A stretch of 64,000 nucleotides of DNA, taken from positions 6,076,523-6,140,522 of the forward strand of contig OY725489.1 of assembly GCA_963281255.1 (NCBI GenBank), written 5' to 3'. The DNA is from Aphrocallistes beatrix (taxonomy: Eukaryota > Porifera > Hexactinellida > Sceptrulophora > Aphrocallistidae). Below are positions 56,231-64,000 of this stretch, piece after piece (position 1 is the stretch's first letter; every line of letters starts with the position of its first letter). Under the pieces are notes generated by a model that searched no databases, was not told where the DNA came from, and saw only the letters and a list, made by a program, of their open reading frames with translations. Made by a program: the position numbers and the translations under genes.

Positions 56231-56690
56231 TCTAAAATATGGACAGTACAAATGAATGGATACATACGATTTGCATGGTTAGTAAAATAATCCGCTACCA
56301 CAGACATAGCAAAATTCAAAAACATTGAAGCGAAAATATTGGTGACCAAGATTCAATATTATCAAAGGTTAGGTAAAGCAAGTTTGAATGCCATAGTATT
56401 TTAACTTTATCTTTACAATCTTTAAGTTTGTTGCCTCGGGGATAATACTCTCTGCACTTCCGACAAAATTATTTTTCTTGTATCGATCATTTGAATCCTT
56501 GATCTCCAGAGGATGACATTAGTCAAGAGATAACTCTGAATTTGCTGGTACTCGTTCACGTTCATGATAGAGTCAATGTTAGTTCGAAGTAAATGCGTAA
56601 ATAGAAGTTAAAGAAATCTCGAAAAAAGAGATAAAGTTAGGATGAGAGTTTATGATACGTGGATTATATAGTCAATAGCAAGCTACCATG
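56231..56690. other. Stretch without supported gene
   Basis: AT-rich; may contain unreadable remains of the gypsy element. No feature supported. Confidence 0.35.
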
Positions 56691-56699
56691 GACGAAATG

Positions 56700-57115
56700 T
56701 TGCTTAGTCTAGAATGGAAAAAATATCAGTGGGTCAAAATCCCACGCGGGTTAGAATCACATGCAACAGACCTAGCTATGCGTATAGCGGATACCATCTC
56801 TTACTTTCGTACACCCATTTGATGAATACGAGCTATTTGAACATGTTGCACTACAAACGCTGTGGAAGCGTGGCACCATAGCTTCAACTGTACTGTCATG
56901 TTCCACCATCCCACACTATGGAAGTTCATTGCTGTTCTCAAACGCGAGCAGGACCTAGTGGAAGTGCGGCAGGTCGGGTTTCTTGTTGGTAACGCGCCGA
57001 CCAAGCGAACAAGCCTTGATTGATTTAGTCTTGCACTATTTTGAGAAGACCGTACAAAGACAGAATTCTTGAGGGATGTGGGCACATCACTTCAGTTTGG
57101 GAGCAGATTAAATGT
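56700..57115 (+). pseudogene. MULE-like transposase C-terminal relic
   Basis: The plus-strand frame from about 56860 reads TNAVEAWHHSFNCTVMFHHP, TLWKFIAVLKREQDLVEVRQ, then VGFLVGNAPTKR. The NxxExxH-x-x-(L/F)-x-x-x-x-x-x-x-HP-x-x-W-x-(F/L)-x-x-x-L-x-x-EQ pattern is the C-terminal signature of MULE-type transposases often linked to FLYWCH domains in animals. Stops upstream (near 56822) isolate it. The antisense open frame at 56801-57085 is a shadow. Confidence 0.75.
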
Positions 57116-57480
57116 TGATCTCTGTATTTTAATTTAAACTAACCTATGTATGTTAACCAGTATAACGAAATGTGTGGACTGTTATATTATACGATATTAT
57201 ATTTATTAGTTGTATATACTATATTGATTTGATCAAACAAAAGTAGTGCGATTTGTCGTGGTGCGAATTGTCGGTATCTCGGAATTTTGGTCAAATTATC
57301 ACTATATCCAATTATCACAATAGTTTATTCAATAATTCAAAATTTAATTACTTAATACAATACTATGCGAGTTACTAGAGGTACTAATGAGTAAAGTTAC
57401 TGCGAATAGTAGAAAGATTCAAAATGAAATGAGTGAACTATAACTTGTTAGTTAGAAACAATAATACGTACGTACTTGTA
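57116..57480. other. Stretch without supported gene
   Basis: AT-rich with a GC-richer word GTGCGATTTGTCGTGGTGCGA (57246-57266) that may be an eroded pogo end. Confidence 0.35.
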
Positions 57481-57481
57481 A

Positions 57482-58119
57482 TTAAGGATCTAATAACAAG
57501 TTTGAAACTAAATCTAAGCCCATCCAATGTGGCTTGCTTTTGGAACTAGACTCTACTGAATGTATCCCGTCTTCAATTTTAGAATTCATCGCGCCATTCG
57601 AATCCAGCTGGTAGTGGGACACAACTGCCCTGATTTTCCCAACCATATGATACGTCTCTGGCGTAGAAGGAATTGGAATATCATCCTCATCCTCGGAATC
57701 GTTCCCGATAACTACAACATTACCTACTATTTCTTCATTTCGCTTGTTGGAAGCCACTGTTTCCACAGTATCTTGTATTGTCGATTCTCCCATTGTCGGC
57801 TCGTCCATATCAATATTACATAGTTGTTAAATTCATCCTCTAATACTCCTCGTGGTATTGCGAGCATATAATCGTCAAACTAATTGATATCTTGGAAATA
57901 TTTGTCACGTTTAATCAATGACAATTTTCCAAATGATTTGGCAAAGCAATCCCTTATAGTCTGAGGCTTCACTTGTCTCCATGCAAGTGCGATCCATACC
58001 ACAATTTGGATACACTAATTGTATTTGGGGGCAAAATAATGCACTCTGTATGTGTCAACCGGGACAGGTCAAGTTGGGATACGGGCGCGTTATCCATTAA
58101 TATGTAACAGTAGCTTTTA
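57482..58119 (-). pseudogene. pogo/Tigger transposase C-terminal half, broken
   Basis: Right to left: YILMDNAPVSQLDLSRLTHT (second catalytic Asp in LMDNAP), ECIILPPNTI (58110-58020), a deletion or shift, IALAWRQVKPQTIRDCFAKS (about 58005-57945), DDYMLAIPRGVLEDEFNNYV, then a 108-codon acidic tail (57808-57482) with DSEDEDDIPIPSTPETYHMV. LxxDNAPxH-x-n-PPNT and AWxxVxPxTIxxCF are characteristic of Tigger/CENP-B-related transposases. N-terminal HTH domains and the first catalytic Asp are missing. It is a possible past source for the pogo-type MITEs here. Confidence 0.85.
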
Positions 58120-58234
58120 ATATAGTATACATGTATGCATATATCCATTAATTTATTGCTGGAATTTAATTGTAGTATTTATACCTTACCAATAGCTTAA
58201 TTCTTCCTCCTCTATAAACTTTTACATATATCTA

Positions 58235-58713
58235 CACAACCCGAACAAAAGTATTCAACCACCACGAAAACCTCCATACAAATAGCATTAAAGTGGATCG
58301 ATTCATTATGGAATATGTACTCGAACAGTAAGAAATTTTCTATTTTTGTTTTCAGATTCGTAAACTACACATCCGAATTTACTAATTTTTGAGACTTTTA
58401 TAATAAATGCTAATTCTCATGTAGAAAATTATCAACCTCTGCCACTTTGTGACACTAATCGCCATCATATATAATGGCCGTAGCTCGGAACAAGTAGCAT
58501 CAAATATCAAAGTTAGAAATTTATAATTTTGGGAGTTAGTAATTGAGTTGAGGATCTCAATTATGAGTAATTAGAATGCGTAGATTAGGAATTAGAAATA
58601 AAAAATAGAGTATTTCTCACAGTTTGAGCACATATTCCTTTGTGAATATTGCCGCTTTAATACTATTTGTATGTAGGTTTCTGTGGTGGTCGAATACTTC
58701 TGTCCGGGCACTG
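58235..58713. mobile_element. Tc1-type MITE (479 bp)
   Basis: Left CACAACCCGAACAAAAGTAT and right ATACTTCTGTCCGGGCACTG; TA at 58233-58234 and 58714-58715. Subterminal CCTCCATACAAATAGCATTA mirrors TAATACTATTTGTATGTAGG. Confidence 0.9.
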
Positions 58714-59530
58714 TATGACAAGCGCGCTTCGCTTGCTTGCGCTGTGCGGCTGGCAGACATTGTGTCCGACGGAGGCGCCCTTTGGGCTCCTAGGGTCACA
58801 TTGATCTATCATAAGTGAAATAACATCTCTAAATATGTCTGTCGCACGAAGAATCATCAAATTTATCAATTTGTAAAATTTTGATGAGTAATGATGACGT
58901 CATAACAAAGTGATGAGTCATCATTTTTTATGATAGTGGCATTATATGTTAGTATACAGATTCTATTAGAATCTCAGCCTTCTGTCTCCTATAATGGCTG
59001 AGTTATGCTCGAATAACTGTATTGCTTAACTTTTAAAAATGTGACAATGACGTCGTTATTCCACGATGAGTCGACAGCGAAAATCATCAGGCCCCACTAC
59101 TTTTCAAGTTATCTTCCCAGAGTCTTCAAATTCTAGGAAGAATTAGCTCACACATTTTCCTCGAACACTAAATTTGTAGAAATATAGGATGTTCAGATCA
59201 ATGCATTTTGAGGACCAATTGAATCAGATTTTTTTATGATGTGAAAAAAAGCCATTTTGGGGAATTTTGCAAAATGTACTTAATTTGAACTGCGAATGAA
59301 TAACTTTTTCTCGTTTCTGATAATGAATTCAGTGGATTTGTGAAATATGTCTATGGCAAATGAAAGGTATTTGGTGCTAAATCGGCATGGAACATCGATT
59401 ATGAAGACATTTTTACAGAAGAAGTAGGGCCTGATTCTCGATTTTGGTTGCGAGCCAGGACACGTTTTTTCTTTTCAAAACTCGCCATATTAAACACATT
59501 TCTAATTCTTAGAATCGAAAAATCTTTTAA

Positions 59531-60749
59531 GGTTGGTGTTTCCCATGCGAAACTTGTTTTTTATTAAAAATGTGCCCAAATTGCTTTTTTATCATTTTTA
59601 GATCCTTATAGGGGTTCTAAACAATAATTCCGATTTTTATAACTCCAGCCCCAATATTTCACCACTTTGAGCCACTTGTATCACCTGGTGTCGCACTAAA
59701 AACGACACATTTTAAATGCGAAATGTCCAACAGCTATAACTTCTTTTAACAGTGCCAGATCATCTTTTTAATGCTGAATTAATGCTCAGCACTAGATTTC
59801 CAGCAATTTGATATATATATTGACCATATATGGAAACATTTTTGTTTGGCCGTGCCTAGCAACGGCCAGGAATTTTTTAACATTCCTGACCGTTGCTAGG
59901 AAAAGGCAACGAAAAATATTTCCAAATATGGTCAATATATATATCAAATTGCTGGAAATTTAGTGCTGAGTACGAATTCAGTATTAAAATAACGGCCTGG
60001 CATAGTCAAATAAAGTTATTGGTATGGGATTTCGGCGGAAACCATCGGACATGGTCATTTTTGGGCCCCCAGTGTTAACTGTCAACTTTTTCACACTTTT
60101 GAATGCGTCATGATGTGAAAATATTTGATATGTCATATTTTGAAGTCAAGTACTACTATAAGTTGTTGATTTAGGATGTTTTGATGTTATTTATTATCAG
60201 AATACAGTAAAAACTAATGGAAATCAAGCCTTTCCGAAGAAAATTGCTTTGTAGCCTGTTTTTAGCACTCAAAAAAATCCATTTTACAAAGGAGGAATCT
60301 CTAGTTACAAAGGTCGTAGAGTTAAAAACTCGACGGTTTTAGAAAGATCTCGTTAGGTAGAACAAAATGATAGAGACAGATTTTTGATATTCTTCTTTGG
60401 AAAAAAGTTAAAATATTTTTCCTTACGAAAATCTGCCTCTAAATTTTGTATAAACGAAATTTGAAAGAAAAAATTATTTGGGTTAAAATTGAAAATTCTA
60501 TTCCTATTATTTTCTTTATTCAACCATTTTGTGCAAGAATAATTGAGTAAAAGAGGCATAAGGCATTGAAGTTTCCTTGAATGTCCTCTATAAATTAGGT
60601 CATTTGGGAAAAAACAAATTTTTCTCTTACTTCTTGGGCTCCCGAAAAGTGTATTTTTGCAGATAACTCATCGAGAATAGTTTCCACAAAAAATTTCAGG
60701 AGAAAATAATGAAAACTTTTGAAGTTAGTTCTGGAAGGAAACACCAACC
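59531..60749. mobile_element. 1.2-kb element with TTAA target duplication
   Basis: TIR GGTTGGTGTTTCC at the left and GGAAACACCAACC at the right (one-base slip outward of GAAGG), flanked by TTAA (59527-59530 and 60750-60753). TTAA targets are used by Kolobok, piggyBac and Sola3 elements; the TIR does not decide which. Contains a ~200-bp internal palindrome (59780-59985) and no recognisable transposase. Confidence 0.85.
59780..59985. repeat. Internal palindrome of the TTAA element
   Basis: TGCTCAGCACTAGATTTCCA, GCAATTTGATATATATATTG, ACCATATATGG and CCTAGCAACGGCCAGGAAT are mirrored by ATTCCTGACCGTTGCTAGG ... TTTAGTGCTGAGTA around a centre near 59880. Confidence 0.9.
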
Positions 60750-60904
60750 TTAAAATCATTGTAAATATTCGAATTACAATCTATAATGACCATAATGACT
60801 AAGATTGTTTGTGTATAAGAAATTTTATACCTAATGAAGCTTGTAACAGAACTTAATTGTCACCCTGTATATAAACATTAATCGAGTTTTAATAGTAAGG
60901 ATAA

Positions 60905-61005
60905 TATTATTATACATTTACTTTATAGCGCGGATTCCATATTATAGGTTCCAGTGCGCTGTACAATTCAACAATAATAAGTGTATGTATATTAGGATAT
61001 TTCAA
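60905..61005 (-). mobile_element. LINE 3'-terminal fragment
   Basis: Read in reverse it gives TTGAATTGTACAGCGCACTG, ATATGGAATCCGCGCTATAA and an (ATT)-rich tail, matching the 3' end of the LINE at 26840-26915. A 5'-truncated insertion next to the Helitron-like terminus; its other border is unclear (60990-61290). Confidence 0.8.
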
Positions 61006-61295
61006 AAAACACTTTTTAATGGTAGGAGCTCGCTCTCTTTGTTTTATGATTTTCTTTGATAATGTTGCATTGCTCAAAGATTTTTAGCGTACAATCGTTA
61101 CAAGGAAAAAAGTGTTCAGCGGTTTGCCATTTCTTATCATATTCTTTATCAATGATGTTGGGCCCTAAATGCTTTCTTCTTCTAGTCTAAAATCTTTGCT
61201 ACAAGACATATCTTATTAAAAGACGCTACAACTATGCTAAACAAGAAATTTCATATAATTCTGAGTATTATTTTTCGAATTATGGCAGATTAAAT
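61006..61295. other. Stretch without supported gene
   Basis: May include more LINE 3' region; nothing definite. Confidence 0.35.
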
Positions 61296-62350
61296 ATTAC
61301 AAGCGCGCTTTGCTTGCTTGGGCTACGCGGTTTGCGGACACTTTATGTCCCGCAGAGTCGCCCGACGTGTGCCTGAAGTTACTCAACCAAGCGTATTGTG
61401 TGAATTTGTTTACTTTATATAAATATTGTAAACAAACGTCAGCAAAAAATTCTCATATAGACCCGAAAATATAATATTCGAAATTTACACAACTGAAAAC
61501 TCCATGTCAACCGTTGGAAGTCGGTATCTAGCCCTTCTATGTCATTTGTTTACTTTATGCATCTAATGTAATCAAAAGTAAACAAAAAATTTTCGTATAG
61601 ATTCGAAAATATGATATTCGAATCAACCGTTGAAAGCCAGTCTTTTGCCCCTTTTTGGAAAAATGTTTACTTTATGTATCTAATGTAAACAAAAGTAAAC
61701 AAATAATTTATCATATGGATTCGAAAACATGATATTCGAATTCTACGCTCCTAAAAACCCCATGTCAACCGTTGGAAGCTAGTCTCTGCTTATTTTTCAA
61801 AAATCGTCAAATTGGTCTAAATATGTATATAAAGGTGTGAAAATATACCCGAAAACTTTTTAATTGCTATCCACTATAATATAATTGAGACATCTAAATA
61901 AATTACATTCGACTCCGCTTAATAGGATCATATCGGTCAGAGGACATTTTGATGCGGTTAAGCGGAGAACCCTATTAACCGAAAATATTTTGTTTAGCTT
62001 CTATGTGTGAGAGCTATTCTGGTACTGCCAAAAGTGATCCGATTAAACGGTTGACCCGATTAACCAGTGACCCTATTTAGCGGAGTCGACTGCATTTCTT
62101 TGAAGTATTAATAACGATGACAATATATTGTAGTGTCGTACAATGATTTCTATTGTGAGAGTCAAGCAGTACATAGTATTGTGTAGAAAAGGTGTGAAAA
62201 TTGTTTCCATTTTTTGCAGAGGTCTGAAGTTTCACTTAGATCTTCGAACTTAATCGTATATTCATCATTTGACACCGATAGCCAATTTTTGTACCTCTAC
62301 GACTGCCAATTCTTCATTCAACTCGGACAAACATACAAACAAAAAATCCT
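61296..62350 (-). repeat. Helitron-like copy H9, type B, full length with tandem array
   Basis: Reverse of H5 (16190-17255). GC module 61298-61378, then about four ~120-bp units with ATGTCAACCGTTGGAAG and GTTTACTTTATG...AAAGTAAAC, then the AAGGTGTGAAAATATACCCG body and the end CTCGGACAAACATACAAACA...TATATAGGATA. A pogo MITE is inserted at 61906-62092. Confidence 0.87.
61906..62092. mobile_element. pogo/Tigger-type MITE, family CAGTCGACTCCGC, inside H9
   Basis: ATTCGACTCCGCTTAATAGG and TATTTAGCGGAGTCGACTG; interior AAGCGGAGAACCCTATTAAC. The flanking TA is intact on the left and mutated (CA) on the right. The empty site can be read from H5 near 16485. Confidence 0.88.
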
Positions 62351-62359
62351 AAGATTTTA

Positions 62360-62612
62360 ATATATAGGATACAAACTCGCTTCGCTTGCTTGCGCTGCGC
62401 GTTTGGCGGACACTTTGTGTCCGCCAGAGGCTCCCTTCGGTCGCCTAGGGTCACATTGATAAATTATAAGGGACAAAACATCTCTAAATATGTCTGTCTT
62501 ACTGTTAAAATCGATATTACTCGAAAAATCATGAAATTTGTCAATTTTGAAATTTTTTGATGCATAATGATGACGTCATAACAGAGTGATGAGTCATCAT
62601 TTTTTGAAGTTA
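62360..62612 (-). repeat. Helitron-like copy H10, type A (hairpin half)
   Basis: CTCGCTTCGCTTGCTTGCGC, TTGGCGGACACTTTGTGTCC, CTCCCTTCGGTCGCC, TAGGGTCACATTGAT, ATGATGACGTCATAACAGAG and TGATGAGTCATCATTTTTT. Almost the exact reverse of H2. Abuts H9 and then the minisatellite. Confidence 0.87.
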
Positions 62613-64000
62613 TATGCGGAATTACAAGAATTTACGGGATTGTTAGAGCTAGTGAGATGCATTAATTACCAGGATTGTAAGACCGAACGGGATTGGAATA
62701 CTTAGCGAGAGTGTAGGAACTAGCGAGATTGTAGGATTTGACGGGATTCAAAGTCTTAGAGGGATTGTAGGAGCCAGCTGGATTGCAAAACTTAGTGGGA
62801 TAGTAGGACCTAGCGGGATTGTAGGACCTTTCAGAATTGTAAGACTTTGCGGAATGCCAAGAATTTACGGGATTGTAATAGCACCGGAAAGCAAGAATTA
62901 GCGGGATTGTAAGACTTGGAGGGATTTTAGAACTTAACAGGAGGACTGTAATACTTAGTCGAATCCCAGGAATTTAAGGGATTGTTAGAGCTAGCGAGAT
63001 GCAGGAATAGCAAGATTGTAAGAGTTAACGGGATTGTAGGACCTAGCTTGATTACAAGACTTAGCGAGATTGTAGGACCTAGCGGGGTTGTAAGGTTTTG
63101 CCTGATTCCTGGATTTAACGGGAATATAGGACCTTGCCAGATTGCAAGACTTAGCGGGATTGTAAGGCCTAGCGAAAATCCAGGCATTTAAGTGATGGTT
63201 ACAGCTAGCCAAATCCAGGAATTAGCATTTTTGCAAGACTTGGGGGGTTGGAGTACCTTGCGGAATTCCAGAATTTAACTGGATTGTTATCCCTTGCGGG
63301 ATTGAAGAATTTATTGGGATTGTAGGACCTAGCGGGATTGTAATACTTAACGGAATTCCAGGATTTAAGGGATTGTCGGCCCTATCGGAATTGTGAGAGC
63401 TAGCAGGATTGTAAGACTTAACGAGATTGTAGGATCTAGCGCGATTTTAACACTTAGCGAGATTGCAGCAACTAACGGGACTCAAGTGATTGTAAGAATT
63501 AACGGAATTCCATTAATTTACGGGATTGTTATACCTAGCGCGAAGCCTGATTTAGCGAGATTGTATGACCATGAGGGATTGCAAGCTTAGCGGAATTCCT
63601 GGATTTAGCAGAAATATTGAACAAAGCGGGATTGTAATACTTAGCGAAATTGTAGAACCTAGCGGGATTGCAAGACTTTGCGGGATTGTAGGACCTAGCG
63701 GGATTGTAAGACTTACCTGGATCTTAGGAACTTGCGAGATTGTAAGACTTAGCGTAATGCCAGAAATTTACGGAATTGTTATAGCAACGGAAAGCAGGGA
63801 TTAGGGGGACTGTAAGACTTAGTGGGATTGTGCAACCAAACGGGACTGTAACACTTAGTGTATTTCCAGGAATTTAAAGGATTGTTAGAGCTAGCGGGAT
63901 GCAGGAATTAGCAGGATTGGAAGATTCATTGGGATTGTAGGACCTAGCGGGATATTAGGATATAACGTGATTATAGAACTTAGCAAAATTTTAAGACCTC
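62613..64000. repeat. 18-bp minisatellite array, reaching the window edge
   Basis: Basic unit AGCGGGATTGTARGACYT, tandemly repeated for about 1.39 kb with many variants. A longer motif (GGGATTGTTAGAGCTAG followed by CGAGATGCAGGAATTAGC) recurs near 62640, 62980 and 63875, indicating higher-order structure. Open frames of 60-86 codons on both strands (e.g. 62982-63191, 63565-63804) are produced by the 6-codon periodicity and are not genes. Confidence 0.95.

Larger units (their letters stand above)
59073..60867. mobile_element. CAGGG-type long-TIR MITE, left end lost, interrupted
   Basis: 59073-59530 and 60754-60867 together align with 31480-32064. The right end reads AGAACTTAATTGTCACCCTG followed by TA. 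The left terminal ~190 bp is missing, and the copy begins abruptly at GCGAAAATCATCAGGCCCCA. Confidence 0.85.
58718..60905 (-). repeat. Helitron-like copy H8, type A, with nested insertions
   Basis: GC module at 58720-58790 (AAGCGCGCTTCGCTTGCTTG; TGGCAGACATTGTGTCCGACG), then ATGATGACGTCATAAC (58888), GTGATGAGTCATCATTTTTT (58911), AATGACGTCGTTATTCC (59046) and, after the inserts, ATTAATCGAGTTTTAATAGT AAGGATA at 60878-60904. The CAGGG-type MITE occupies 59073-60867 and itself contains a TTAA-flanked element. Confidence 0.83.

Noticed and set aside
56801..57085. 94-codon minus-strand open frame
   Set aside because: Antisense shadow of the plus-strand MULE-like relic, whose motif order is convincing.
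62927..63804. Several 60-86-codon open frames on both strands
   Set aside because: They arise from the 18-bp (6-codon) minisatellite period; composition is a repeating 6-residue pattern with no other support.
62613..64000. Regularly repeated short units as a possible CRISPR array
   Set aside because: Units are contiguous, degenerate and without unique spacers; the DNA is from an animal.

Overview
The window looks like AT-rich nuclear DNA of an invertebrate animal. It has no bacterial gene layout. Plausible splice-site-bounded exons lie far apart, the Pol III boxes sit in a tRNA-derived SINE rather than a tRNA gene, and many classes of animal transposon are present: a CR1/L2-type LINE, mariner, Tc1, pogo/Tigger, hAT, PIF/Harbinger, P (THAP), Helitron, MULE-like and gypsy. 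From memory, the LINE reverse transcriptase resembles cnidarian (coral or sea anemone) elements, so a cnidarian or another marine invertebrate is my best guess. This is an inference, not a proof.

Almost everything recognisable is a dead or non-autonomous mobile element. Region 1-2.3 kb: LINE copy on the minus strand, running off the left edge. 2.8-7.5 kb: Helitron-like fragment, foldback-like repeat, relic of an uncharacterised transposon-associated protein, and a 91-bp hAT-type element. 9.6-12.9 kb: nested Tc1-type MITEs and a PIF/Harbinger element with a broken Myb/SANT-like gene. 13.6-17.3 kb: Helitron helicase relic and a cluster of Helitron-like repeats. 17.4-23.6 kb: pogo MITE, Ser/Pro-rich exon candidate, mariner relic, P-element (THAP) transposase relic and an inverted P C-terminus. 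23.7-28.9 kb: a nearly full-length but broken LINE, a pogo MITE, and a mariner split by a SINE. 29-35.3 kb: an unidentified relic, a hAT-like element, and a Helitron-like copy carrying three separate insertions. 36-43.4 kb: Harbinger and pogo MITEs, a near-perfect 1.1-kb palindrome with a 7-bp target duplication, and a transposon with long inverted repeats around a broken cysteine-rich protein gene. 44.5-51.4 kb: three hAT MITEs with 8-bp target duplications, a further pogo MITE and a Tc1 transposase relic. 53.9-62.6 kb: second copy of an 8-bp-TSD transposon, relics of gypsy integrase, a MULE-like transposase and a Tigger transposase, then three more Helitron-like copies, one of them holding an element inside an element. 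62.6-64 kb: an 18-bp minisatellite that reaches the window edge.

The only signs of a host gene are five short plus-strand segments with splice signals (8650-8747, 17764-18105, 35816-36114, 46368-46460, 52638-52722). Several have compatible codon phases, one encodes a strong coiled coil, and together they suggest one long gene whose introns are filled with transposons. I could not identify the gene.

The most interesting non-textbook items are: the 9-copy family of GC-rich triple-hairpin modules, whose bodies carry paired CRE-like (TGACGTCA) and AP-1-like (TGAGTCA) palindromes; the palindromic element with 7-bp TSD; the long-TIR transposon with the uncharacterised Cys-rich protein; and a short motif shared by these two and a TTAA-flanked element.
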